From assembly GCF_022179545.1 (NCBI RefSeq), contig NZ_AP025518.1, forward strand, positions 434,001-498,000: a DNA stretch of 64,000 nucleotides, given 5' to 3'. The translations under genes and the position numbers were made by a program. Below are positions 17,060 to 25,531 of the stretch, in pieces. The notes below the pieces were generated by a model. That model was not told the DNA's origin and made no database searches. It was given only the letters and a program-made list of their open reading frames with translations. Each line of letters opens with the position of its first letter. Position 1 is the first letter of the stretch. Origin of the DNA: Mycolicibacterium fortuitum subsp. fortuitum. Lineage in GTDB: Bacteria; Actinomycetota; Actinomycetes; Mycobacteriales; Mycobacteriaceae.

Positions 17060-18046
17060 GTTCAGTTGACTCGCGGGTTATGGATTTCAGGCCGCGGTTG
17101 CGACCGGTGTGTGGAGCAGTTCGAACTCTATCGGGGTGAGTCTGCCGAGTGCGCGTTGGCGCCGGCGTCGGTGGTAGGTCCGCTCGATCCAGGGCACGAT
17201 CGCCAGCCGGAGTTCGGCTCGGGTTGTCCAGCGCCGTCGGTCCAGGACGCTGCGCTGCAGAAGCGCTAAGAACGACTCCATGGCCGCTTTGTCTCCGCAG
17301 GCGCCGACGCGTCCCATAGACCCGTGTAATCCGTTGTGCGACAGTGCGTGGACGAACTTTCGCGTTCGAAACTGACTACCTCTGTCGGAGTGGACGATCG
17401 TCTCGACCGGTGAGCGCAGCGCCACAGGGTGGTCCAGCGCCGCCACAGCCAACGAAGACTTCATTCGGCAGTCGATCGAGTAGCCGACAATCCGGTTGGA
17501 GTAGACGTCGTCGATGGCGCAGAGGTAGAGCTTGCCTTCGTCGGTGCGGTGCTCGGTGATGTCGGCCAGCCAGACCTGATTGGGAGCTTGGGCGCTGAAC
17601 TGACGTTGCACGAGGTCGTCATGGATGGGCGGCCCGGATCGGCGGTTCAGTCCGCGCTTGCTTGGCGAAGATCGATCAGATCCGTTCCTGGGAACACAGC
17701 CCGTGCAACCCGATTTTCGCCAGCGATGATCCCGCGCCCAGGAAGTTCGTCGGCGATGAATCGGTACCCGAATGCGGGGTTATCGGCGTGGATGTCGCGG
17801 GCTGCATTGATCAGGTGCGCGTCGTCCCATTCACGCTGCGACAGGGGCGCTTTGCGCCACTTGTAGAACGCCTGGGTGAAGAATCCCAGGACCCGGCAGG
17901 TCACCGTGACGGCCACACCGTCATCGGCAAGGTCGAGGACCAGCGGGTACATCATTATGGGTTGGCATACCGCGACAGATAGCCAACCGCGCGGCGCATC
18001 ACCTTAGCTTCCTGCTCGAGTACCGCCTGACACTGTTTCGGTGGCA
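17060..18046 (-). mobile_element. Decayed IS3-family element bordering the CBASS island
   Basis: Reading leftward: a short piece of orfA (end LEQEAKVMRRAVGYLSRYANP), then orfB in two frames (17087-17955). The orfA start and outer end are missing; similarity stops about 20 bp before the stop codon of the SAVED effector. It is related to the IS3 debris at 45.5-46.7 kb. No target duplication was found. Its truncated edge marks the left boundary of the accessory segment carrying CBASS. Confidence 0.75.
17087..17955 (-). pseudogene. IS3-family transposase OrfB, frameshifted
   Basis: The N-terminal part (17647-17955) shows the IS3 helper domain VTCRVLGFFTQAFYKWR and HADNPAFGYRFIADEL. The C-terminal part (17087-17611) holds the DDE core with VWLADITEH, HSDRGSQF and the Glu region DKAAMESFLALLQ. 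The two halves are in different frames, joined by a frameshift near 17690, so no intact integrase is made. Confidence 0.8.
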
Positions 18047-18062
18047 TGCCTCAGGGACCGTG

Positions 18063-19505
18063 CTACGTGTCCACAGTGAAGGCATGCTCGTACCCTTGCG
18101 GGCCGAGGTGTTCGTACACGAGTGTCGTCGGGACACGATTCCAATGGTGTCCCATCAGTACGGCCAGACCGAGCGGGCCGATAAGGAACAGATGCAGTCT
18201 CTCGGAGCTGGCGTGGTTGCGCGCGAGATCTCGGATGGCGACGGCGAGGCTGTTGGCTGCCGCGGGTGTGGTCACGGCACTGGGACAGGTTCCAGTCGCT
18301 GGGGTGGCGGTCAGGATCGTGTTGACGGGCAACGCGTTTTGGAGTATCCACTCGGTCGCCTGGCTGGCCCCGTTGGTGGACACGTTGACGATGAGTGCGG
18401 TGTCATTGCCGCGCCCGACGGGCTGTTCGGTCACATCGAGATCGAAAGGCTCGGTGGCAACATCACTGGTCCACAGCTGGTCGCCTTGGCGGATTCCGAC
18501 CTCGTAGCGCAGGACGCGCGGTAGTTCAACGCCGAGCAGGAAACCGGTTGCTTGGCGCATGTGCCCGGTCACCAGAATGCGGCCAGAACTTCCGAGTTGT
18601 GCTGGCACGGTGGCGATCTCAGCTGCGAGTTCAGTCCATGTATGCGGTGCGGCGGGGGTCACGCGGTGCGAGGGTTTTTCTCCGGCGATGCGGTTGACCC
18701 AATCGATGCTGACGGTAGCTTGGTCGGCGAGGTCGTCGTGTTTGATGGTCGCGATTGACACGGTGGTCCATGGCGAGCCGGCGTGCAGATCTAGCGTGGC
18801 AACGGCGTCGTTGATGTCTGCCAGGGTGAGTCGGCGGTGCCCGGCGACGACCTGCTGGGAGACCCACTTCGTGCTCTGGTCGACAGCATTGTCGTCCGAC
18901 CGCAGGCCGTTGGCGGCCATCAGCAGGGCGACGTCGTCGTGCAGGCGCTTGAGTTCATAGGCGATATCGAAGTGAAGGTCGTCGAGCAGGGCCATCAGCG
19001 CGGCTTCGTTGGTGCCCGCGGCTGTTGCCCACGCTGTCCGCGCTTTTCCGCGCGCTGACTTCGGCCCATCTTGGGCGGCGCGGGGTACCAATCGGCTGTC
19101 ACGTCCGTCGCGATCCTTGAGCAGCACATCGTTGGGGTCGTGCGGGCGGTTGGTGGCCAACCGCAATTCGACCGGATCACCGTTGGCGGTAAGAATTTTG
19201 TGTGTGGCTGCCAGCTTTTTGATGATGCCTTTGTCGTCCAGGTAGGTCAGCCCAACTGATGTGCGGTTGTCGGTGGTGTATTTGACCTGTGTGTACACGT
19301 GCGGAGGCCGTACCCGGTAGCGCACGACGTCGTCGCCGTTGCCGACGCCTGGTTCTTCGACACCAATGGCGATCGTGGGATTGGTGGTGTTCTTGGTCAG
19401 GTGGTGGTGCAGCGCTTCCATGCACGCCCGCCAGACGTGCAGCCACTGGTATTCGTCGCCGGTGATGCGGACGCCGGTGGCGCTGGGCATTTCGTTGCCG
19501 GTCAT
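18063..19505 (-). CDS. cap4: CBASS effector, Cap4-like nuclease with C-terminal SAVED domain
   Basis: 480 aa, last gene of the CBASS operon. The N-terminal ~200 residues look like the DUF4297/Cap4 PD-(D/E)xK DNA endonuclease: GDEYQWLHVWRACMEAL, acidic residues at 50-51 and 58-59, then Q73-x-K75 in YTQVKYT. The C-terminal half has the SAVED pattern (LFLIGPLGLAVLMGHHWNRVPTTLVYEHL), which binds cyclic oligonucleotides. Ligand binding should trigger DNA degradation and abortive infection. It overlaps cap3 by 4 bp. The nuclease subtype rests on motif reading; the SAVED call is firmer. Confidence 0.83.
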   Translation of the reverse strand: MTGNEMPSATGVRITGDEYQWLHVWRACMEALHHHLTKNTTNPTIAIGVEEPGVGNGDDVVRYRVRPPHVYTQVKYTTDNRTSVGLTYLDDKGIIKKLAATHKILTANGDPVELRLATNRPHDPNDVLLKDRDGRDSRLVPRAAQDGPKSARGKARTAWATAAGTNEAALMALLDDLHFDIAYELKRLHDDVALLMAANGLRSDDNAVDQSTKWVSQQVVAGHRRLTLADINDAVATLDLHAGSPWTTVSIATIKHDDLADQATVSIDWVNRIAGEKPSHRVTPAAPHTWTELAAEIATVPAQLGSSGRILVTGHMRQATGFLLGVELPRVLRYEVGIRQGDQLWTSDVATEPFDLDVTEQPVGRGNDTALIVNVSTNGASQATEWILQNALPVNTILTATPATGTCPSAVTTPAAANSLAVAIRDLARNHASSERLHLFLIGPLGLAVLMGHHWNRVPTTLVYEHLGPQGYEHAFTVDT

Positions 19506-20038
19506 GCAGGGTCTCCTGGGGGGTCCGTGGTGGGGGCGTTTGTTCCTGGATCGCGGTGGGTGGTGTGAGGTGTCGGCCCGGGAAGTCCGCCCGTCAGTGT
19601 GACGGTGCAGGCGCGGGGGATCAGGGAGACGATGCGTCGGGCATCGAGGGTGTATCCGTGTTGGGTTCTGCGGAGCACGATTTGGGTGGGGTTGGGGTGC
19701 CGGGGCTTGGTCATCGAGATCCGGGCCAGCGACGCGAGGTCGGTGCGACTGGGGCCGACGTCGTCGGGGTGGCTGTGCCAGTCGCCGAGGTATCCGAGCC
19801 GGTGATCAGCCATGCGTGCCCTGAGCACGGCGGGGTGGTCGGCGCCGCCGGGGATGCGGTAGTGGGATCGGCCGCGGTCGGTGGTGGGGATTTCGATGGC
19901 AGTGATCACCCACGGGTGCCCGTCAAGGTAGACACCGATCAGGATGCCGCCCGTTTCGTCCGGGTGTGCCTGTGCGGCAGCGGTTGCCATGGCGGCGCGG
20001 GCAGACTCCGTGATCCACAGTCGCGTGCTGGTGTTCAC
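19502..20038 (-). CDS. cap3: CBASS Cap3, JAMM/MPN-family isopeptidase
   Basis: 178 aa. The JAMM zinc motif is complete: Glu28 in DETGG, then H88-S-H90-P followed by S97 and D100 (GDWHSHPDDVGPSRTD). In type II CBASS, Cap3 cleaves the Cap2-made linkage on the C-terminus of the CD-NTase and so counterbalances priming. Four-base overlaps with both neighbours (ATGA) show strict coupling. A Pro/Asp/Thr-rich tail of ~25 residues follows the domain. Confidence 0.9.
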   Translation of the reverse strand: MNTSTRLWITESARAAMATAAAQAHPDETGGILIGVYLDGHPWVITAIEIPTTDRGRSHYRIPGGADHPAVLRARMADHRLGYLGDWHSHPDDVGPSRTDLASLARISMTKPRHPNPTQIVLRRTQHGYTLDARRIVSLIPRACTVTLTGGLPGPTPHTTHRDPGTNAPTTDPPGDPA

Positions 20039-21612
20039 TTGTACTCCGGCGCTGGTGTGTCGTCGGGATCGACGATGCCGGCGCGGTCAAATGGTGGGTT
20101 CATCGGGCTGAGCACCGTGATGCGTTCGTCCGGTCGTTGCCGCCGAGCGGTGAGCTGATCAATGGCGGCGGCAGCGGTATCGGCCGCAGCGGTGAGCACC
20201 GCGATGGGCGGGGCATTGTTCACTGGCGCAGTGCATCCAAGTTCCAGGAAACCCGGGTGAGCCGGACAGACAGCCTCGGTATCGGGTGGAAGTGCGACGT
20301 AGCGTGGGTCGTCGACCCGGGCCGCGATCGGGGTGTCGCCCTCGGATTGCCGCTGCACCCGCGCCAGCGCGCCGTGGTGGAAAAGGGCTCCCACGATGAG
20401 CGGGACGCCGCGGCGCCCACATACGTCAGCGAGCGCAGCGGTCAGCGGCAAGACCCCGGTGCAATCGATGACCACATCGACTCCACTGATGGTGGCGCGC
20501 AACCGGACGGGGTCGTAGGGCAAGTCATCATGGCCGGTCACCGAGGTCCACGGGGCATGCTGCTCGACGACGGCCCTGACAGCGACGGTTTTGGGGTAAC
20601 CCACGAAGTGGCGTGTGCCCACGTGGCGAACAACGTTGGTGCTGGTGAGAAAGTCACTGTCGTACACGTAGAGGGTGCCGACGCCGCTAGCGGCAACGGC
20701 GACCGCGACATGCCCGCCGACCGATCCCGCGCCGGCGATCAGGACCGTCTTGTTGGCGAGCAGATCGGCATCGGCGCCTGCGCGCCGGCGCAGCGCCGGT
20801 ACGTCGTTGGGGGTAGCCGCCAGTGCCCTCGTGCACAGGGTGTCGCCGAGGCCGGACAGGCTGACCACGATGGCGTCGTGGTCAGCATCATGGCGGGGCC
20901 AAGCCAAAACGATGAAATCGTGGCCACCGCTTGGCTCCGGGAACGCCGTGTCGGATCGCGCGGTCAGTCCACGGTCGAGGTTCCTGCGCTGGCGTCGACT
21001 CAGTGCTGCCCGCACGTCGTCGAGTGTGCGCGGAGGATCGGCTAGATGGTCGCGCAGATAAAAGGCGCCAGTCAGTACCGGTTTGCCGATGTTGCGAGGG
21101 TCGGGTGGGTTGCCGGCGCCGATGAGCAGCGATGTCCCCTGCAGGGTGCCGAATACCTCGGCGGTGTACCCGGGGGTGCCACCAGCGATCAGGTCCTGCA
21201 GGGGCAGTTCGGCTCGGTAGTCGCTGCGCTCGTCGTAGAGATAGTGCGCGTCGAGCGCGCGGTCCTCGGGGTTAAAGCCGTCCCGGGCTGCAGCGGCCCA
21301 CTGGTCAAGGCGGTCCCAAAGTCCTTGTAGTGTAATGCCATCGATCTGGGCCGGGTCGTCTTCGGCCCACAGGCAGATGGTGCCTTGGGAGGCGTGGCCG
21401 GTGCGCAGGCCGGGAACAACCACGTGGGCGTAGCGCAGCGGCCACCCGGAATAGAACTGGATCCGCATACGGGTGGCGTCGGTGTGGCCGCGCAGACTCG
21501 GTCGAATTGGTCCCGCCCAGCACGGCTGATCCTGGTCGCCGTTGGCCGAGAACCCCGCGTTGACCAGGTCCGAGCAGAATCGATCAAATGCGGCGTCGTC
21601 GTAGGTGTGCAC
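20035..21612 (-). CDS. cap2: CBASS Cap2, fused E2-E1 ubiquitin-like conjugation enzyme
   Basis: 525 aa from GTG 21612. The E2-like N-terminal domain has a candidate catalytic Cys80 in GTICLWAED. The central linker is followed by an adenylating ThiF/E1 domain with GAGSVGG (294-300) and acidic D318/D320, plus a later Cys cluster (C449 in EAVCPAH; C460 in LGCTAP) that would hold the E1 thioester. This domain order matches Cap2, which conjugates the CD-NTase C-terminus to targets and raises its activity. The gene starts 8 nt after the CD-NTase stop. Confidence 0.9.
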   Translation of the reverse strand: MHTYDDAAFDRFCSDLVNAGFSANGDQDQPCWAGPIRPSLRGHTDATRMRIQFYSGWPLRYAHVVVPGLRTGHASQGTICLWAEDDPAQIDGITLQGLWDRLDQWAAAARDGFNPEDRALDAHYLYDERSDYRAELPLQDLIAGGTPGYTAEVFGTLQGTSLLIGAGNPPDPRNIGKPVLTGAFYLRDHLADPPRTLDDVRAALSRRQRRNLDRGLTARSDTAFPEPSGGHDFIVLAWPRHDADHDAIVVSLSGLGDTLCTRALAATPNDVPALRRRAGADADLLANKTVLIAGAGSVGGHVAVAVAASGVGTLYVYDSDFLTSTNVVRHVGTRHFVGYPKTVAVRAVVEQHAPWTSVTGHDDLPYDPVRLRATISGVDVVIDCTGVLPLTAALADVCGRRGVPLIVGALFHHGALARVQRQSEGDTPIAARVDDPRYVALPPDTEAVCPAHPGFLELGCTAPVNNAPPIAVLTAAADTAAAAIDQLTARRQRPDERITVLSPMNPPFDRAGIVDPDDTPAPEYK

Positions 21613-21620
21613 CAGTCAGC

Positions 21621-22700
21621 TCAGCGGCGAGCCTCGAGCCACGAGTCGGGTGTGGCGAAGCCACGCGGCTGATTGCTACCCAGTGCCCCCACCGCAGTGA
21701 CGGCCCCGATCGGAAATCCTGCCGCGTCACACCCGTCGGGCAGCGGAAGGACTTGCCCGCGGTCGTTGGTGCCCAAGATGTCGCGCCACAGCTTGGCCGC
21801 GCGGCACCGTTCCGAATCGAGCGCTGTGCGGGCCTCGCCGGCCAGACGCTCGAACGTCTGCCCGGCCGACCTCCACTGCCACGGATCCAGGTCTGGCTTG
21901 AGTGGTGTGCCGAGCACAGGGTCGGGCAGACCGTCGTCGGCACAGTCGATCAACCTGGCACCGACATGTTGCATCGTGGAGGTCAGAAGCTCGGCGTGAG
22001 TGGTTCCGCTGACAAGCTGCTCCTTCCAGACGTAGTACGCGGCAATCTCGACAAACAGGCCTCCGGGGCGCTGGCCACCGAGATGGAAGTGACGGACCTG
22101 GCGCAGCAACCGCACGATGTGCCGGTAGGCGTTTTCCCCCCCGATCGTCGGACTCGACGAGGCCGTGGCCAGTGCATCTGTATCCGTAGCGAACTGCACG
22201 GGATTGGTCTTGATCCAGCGGCCCTCGTCGTTGTTCCACTGGTCGCGATCGCGGTTGGGGATGGCCCAGTGCTCACCCCAGGGCACGGCTGGCACCGCGT
22301 CGATGGCGAACGCGTCGTCGCTGAAATGGCCTTCGGGCTCAGGGAAGTCGATCTTGAGCGACCGTGCCTGACGCGTGATACGCCCGCCCAGATCTTCGCC
22401 CTTCACGCCGTATTCGTCGACGAGAACGCGCTCGACGGCGTTGTAGATCTTCTCGGGGCTGTGGCGCACTGATAGTCCGGTGAAGCGCAGGAAGACATCG
22501 ACGTCCTTGCCCGGATACCGTGCGGTCAAGCGAGCGTAGGAGCCGATGAGCCGGGTGTCGATGCCCCACCCTTTCAGCTCGGCGTCGGCCTCGAGTAGTT
22601 CACGCACCTCGGTGTGGGCGGCGATAGCGCGGTCGCGCTTGTCCCCATGGATGCTGACATTGCGTACCGCTTGGGCGAACTCGGTATCGAGTGTCTCCAT
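21621..22700 (-). CDS. CD-NTase, cyclic-oligonucleotide synthase of type II CBASS
   Basis: 359 aa from the second of two adjacent ATGs (22703 and 22700), which lies 4 nt after AGGAG. The nucleotidyltransferase core is intact: G53-S54 in LIGSYARL, D66-V-D68 in GKDVDVFLRF and a third acidic residue D134 in FAIDAVPAV, all needed for two-metal catalysis. It would sense phage infection and make a cyclic di- or trinucleotide for the SAVED effector. First gene of a four-gene operon. The C-terminus ends SWLEARR, the expected Cap2 conjugation point. The product nucleotide cannot be told from sequence alone. Confidence 0.9.
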   Translation of the reverse strand: METLDTEFAQAVRNVSIHGDKRDRAIAAHTEVRELLEADAELKGWGIDTRLIGSYARLTARYPGKDVDVFLRFTGLSVRHSPEKIYNAVERVLVDEYGVKGEDLGGRITRQARSLKIDFPEPEGHFSDDAFAIDAVPAVPWGEHWAIPNRDRDQWNNDEGRWIKTNPVQFATDTDALATASSSPTIGGENAYRHIVRLLRQVRHFHLGGQRPGGLFVEIAAYYVWKEQLVSGTTHAELLTSTMQHVGARLIDCADDGLPDPVLGTPLKPDLDPWQWRSAGQTFERLAGEARTALDSERCRAAKLWRDILGTNDRGQVLPLPDGCDAAGFPIGAVTAVGALGSNQPRGFATPDSWLEARR

Positions 22701-23042
22701 CATGCTCCTGCAAGGTTGTTGAATTCGGAACACCGAAGGCTCTTAGCGACGTGAGCGACCATGAGATGCGCCAGGTCGGGAACACCCCGTCGATGTGCGA
22801 GCCGACACCGCGTGGGCTGTATGCGGAATTGGGTTTATGCCGGGCTGCAGCGTGCGCCCATCCGCTATCACCTTCGAATGCAAATTCTACCGTCGGGGTC
22901 CGACATCTCTGATGTTTGCGTAAATATTTGTGGCGGCGTGTAGAACAAGGAGCGCTCCTGAACTCAGACCTTTCCTGGCCGCTTTTGTAGCACCCGATCA
23001 ACAAGCGGCGGGGTGTATGTACGGGCGCGGTGCCCTGTGAAT
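22701..23042. other. Intergenic region upstream of the CBASS operon
   Basis: About 340 bp holding the CBASS promoter side (right of 22710) and the end of the next gene. It is noticeably less GC-rich around 22880-22940 than its surroundings, which fits a promoter or foreign DNA. I see no gene, terminator hairpin or clear operator. Confidence 0.5.
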
Positions 23043-23729
23043 TTATCCGATTGCCGCGCTGGTGATCTGTTGCCGTGATCCGGCGCCGGTGCCAAAATCG
23101 ACGTTGAGATAGACCGTGCCCCGCACGCTCTGCAGAAAGCGGTTGGGATCGCCGATGGTGACGTTCTTGCCGCTGATGAGGTCCACCAGGTCAGTAGCCG
23201 CATCCAACCTGCGCACGACGTGGCTAAGCTCGTCGCAGTTGATAGGTAATGGGACGGTGACTGAATTCAGCGGCGGCAGTGTCATATTGACGTCGGTCAA
23301 GTGGGCAATTGTTGCCGGCTCCCAAGGACCACCTCCGCCGCCTAGGCCCTGCCCGACGATGATGTGCGATGTGTAGTCCACGCTGAGTTCAATCCGATCT
23401 ATTTCGGTTGCGAGGTGGCCCGAATTATGCACCGTCACCTTTGCGGTGAGAGCAGAGGTTGGTTCGCAGCCGCCAGTCAGCGATAGGCTGTTCTCGACTC
23501 TAGGTAGTGCGCCCGAAACGGATAAGGCCTGGTCTGCGATCCGGACGCTGTCGCGCGCGACCGACTCTGACGCTCGCGCGGTCCTCCACGATTGCCATGC
23601 CGCCACGGCGGACGAGATTGTGGCACACAAGGCAATTGTGGAGATGAGCACCGTGGCGGCCTTCGTCCATTCGTGGTCCTTGCCCTCGGCCGCAGATTCA
23701 GACTCGTTCGGGGCGGTGTTGTCAGGCAC
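23043..23729 (-). CDS. Membrane-anchored protein of unknown function
   Basis: 228 aa. A charged N-terminus (ESESAAEGKDHEW) is followed by one membrane helix near residues 25-45 (TVLISTIALCATISSAVAAW) and a coil (ASESVARDSVRIADQAL). The extracytoplasmic beta-rich part includes VTVHNSGHLATEIDRIEL, a Gly run (GQGLGGGGGPWE) and two Cys. I do not recognise the family. It lies upstream of CBASS in the same direction but 340 bp away, so it is probably a separate transcript within the island. Confidence 0.6.
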   Translation of the reverse strand: MPDNTAPNESESAAEGKDHEWTKAATVLISTIALCATISSAVAAWQSWRTARASESVARDSVRIADQALSVSGALPRVENSLSLTGGCEPTSALTAKVTVHNSGHLATEIDRIELSVDYTSHIIVGQGLGGGGGPWEPATIAHLTDVNMTLPPLNSVTVPLPINCDELSHVVRRLDAATDLVDLISGKNVTIGDPNRFLQSVRGTVYLNVDFGTGAGSRQQITSAAIG

Positions 23730-24006
23730 TCCTGGAGAATATTGCAGGACCCAATGGGGTTCTGTTTCGGTGTCTGATTGCAGGGCACCGCGAATCAGAC
23801 GTCAAAGGCCTTCCCAATCCGCGTGCGTGGGTTGGGGATATGTCATCGAGCTTGACTTTGGACTGTCATGCGGACGACAGCTGGGTCGCACCGAGTGTGG
23901 CCGGTGTGATGGCGCGTGGGCGAGCCCCTGGGATCGCGGTGCTCCGGCAGTTACGGCAAGTACCCGGAAGGCCTGCTGCGGAGTCGGATGCGTGCACCGA
24001 CGACGC

Positions 24007-24120
24007 GTTCTCGGATTCGCCATCCAGATTGCAAAAACCCGTTCGCCAAACCCGATGCAGTCGGAGGAAGATGCAGGTCAGGGCATCGCGATATGACACG
24101 GAGTTATGCAACCTACAGGT
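24007..24120 (+). repeat. Island-edge repeat, copy D
   Basis: About 114 bp aligning along its length with copies at 44888-45000 and 63401-63513. It starts GTTCTCGGATTCGCCA and ends near AACCTAC. The variable word reads TTGCAA/ATGCAG/ATGCAA at the three internal positions. It lies between the CBASS-side membrane protein and the crotonase block, i.e. at the right edge of the accessory segment. The rest of the 497-bp gap (23730-24226) holds no gene I can support. Confidence 0.7.
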
Positions 24121-24226
24121 GCTGGCTTGCGACAACTTGACCGCCGAGTTGCCCTGGCAAGTGTCGCCATAGCCCAAGGATGGCGACACTTATTCGCATA
24201 TCTGTCGTCAGGTGCGCCGCCCGGTT

Positions 24227-24475
24227 TCAGGACTCCGAATGCGCGGTCGGGCTCTGGGTCGACTCCCACTTGGACTCCAGTGACCGCCTCACCGGCGTGC
24301 CCTCGGGCAGTTCCCGCTGGAATGTCTCGCCGTCGTCACCCTCGAAGGTCACCAGGAAGCCGGACCCGGCCGGCTCTTTGTGTACCACCTTGCAGGCCGG
24401 CTCGCCGGTGCCCAGGTCGATGAGGTCGCCTGGGGCTACGTCGTCGATCCGGCTCTCAGTGTTGGGTTGAGACAT
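24227..24475 (-). CDS. Small conserved-type soluble protein, unknown function
   Basis: 82 aa, acidic, from ATG 24475 (MSQPNTESRIDDV). It appears to be one small beta domain (DLIDLGTGEPACKVVHKEPAGSGFLVTFEGDDGETFQREL) with a single Cys and a polar tail. It is encoded just downstream of the crotonase gene in the same direction (42-nt gap). Regular codon use and 3' operon position support a real gene; function unknown. Confidence 0.6.
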   Translation of the reverse strand: MSQPNTESRIDDVAPGDLIDLGTGEPACKVVHKEPAGSGFLVTFEGDDGETFQRELPEGTPVRRSLESKWESTQSPTAHSES

Positions 24476-24517
24476 GCGTTGTCGATAGCCGCTTTGCATG
24501 CCCGCCAAACGTCGGCG

Positions 24518-25405
24518 TCACCGCGGTCGATCGCCGCTGACCCACTCCTCATAGAACGGCGGCATCTCGGAAGCCTGCCCGGTGAATTCAGGAGTGCGCT
24601 TCTCCAGGAAGGCCCGCACGCCGTCGTGGCCGTCGCCGATGCTCGTGTAGAACATCGCCAGCGAGTCGACCCGATGCGCGTCAACCGGGTGTGGCTCGGC
24701 GGAGTTGCGGTAGAGCATCTGCCGCATGAGTGCGACCGAGACCGGTGAGCGGTCGCGGGTCCACGCGTCGGCGAGCGCCCGGGCTTCGGTGATCAAGGCG
24801 TCCGGTTCGTGGACGGACTGGACCAGCCCGATCTCGTGGGCCGTATCCGCGGTGAGGATGTCAGAGCGGTACACCAGATCCAAAGCTGTTGGCATACCGA
24901 CGATCCGGGGAAGGAACCAGGTGGAACACGCTTCCGGCGTGATCCCGAGCTTTCCGAAGACCAGACCGAAGCGGGCCTTGGAAGACATCAGCCGGGCGTC
25001 CATGGCCAGCGTCATGGTCGCGCCGATCCCCACGGCGGCCCCGTTGATCGCGGCGATCACCGGTTTGCGGCAGGCGTAGATCGCCAGGGTCACGCGGCCG
25101 CCGGTATCGCGGACCCGGCGAAGTTCGGGGTCGTCCAGGTCGGCCATGTCGGCCAGGCTCGGCGTTTTCGACTCGTCTAGTCCGAAGACGTTGCCCTCGC
25201 TGGACAGGTCCATGCCGGCGCAGAACGCCCGGCCCTCGCCGGTCACGATGACGGCGCGCACCGCGTCGTCGTCGTTGACCGCGACGAAGGTGCGCTCCAG
25301 CTCGTCGGCCATCTCGACGGTGAAGGCATTGAGGTTGTCCGGGCGATCGAGGACGACGGTGAGGATGCCGTCTTCGAGCTCGTGCCGGATCGTCGTGAAG
25401 TCCAC
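24518..25405 (-). CDS. Enoyl-CoA hydratase/isomerase (crotonase family)
   Basis: 295 aa from GTG 25405 with AAGGAG 6 nt upstream. Crotonase fold: LDRPDNLNAFT, oxyanion-hole segment GRAFCAGMDLSSEG, the second oxyanion strand NGAAVGIGATMTLAMDAR and FGLVFGKLGITPEACSTWFLPR. The acidic residue at the GITPE position suggests hydratase-like chemistry. An ~20-residue insertion after the first oxyanion loop is seen in several mycobacterial EchA proteins. Divergent from the amidase gene. Confidence 0.9.
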   Translation of the reverse strand: MDFTTIRHELEDGILTVVLDRPDNLNAFTVEMADELERTFVAVNDDDAVRAVIVTGEGRAFCAGMDLSSEGNVFGLDESKTPSLADMADLDDPELRRVRDTGGRVTLAIYACRKPVIAAINGAAVGIGATMTLAMDARLMSSKARFGLVFGKLGITPEACSTWFLPRIVGMPTALDLVYRSDILTADTAHEIGLVQSVHEPDALITEARALADAWTRDRSPVSVALMRQMLYRNSAEPHPVDAHRVDSLAMFYTSIGDGHDGVRAFLEKRTPEFTGQASEMPPFYEEWVSGDRPR

Positions 25406-25531
25406 GGATGCTCCTTCTCGGGTCGGTTGGTACTCAGCTTGCCCAAGTCGGGAACGCTGCTGGCGACTGCCCCCACGTTCCCCCAGGGCGGTAGATCACC
25501 GCGCGACGTCACGGCGGTCTAGGTTCATGGG

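Noticed and set aside
24007..24120. Repeat copies interpreted as a CRISPR array
   Set aside because: Only three unequal modules, the variable part is shared between modules instead of being unique, and no cas genes are present.
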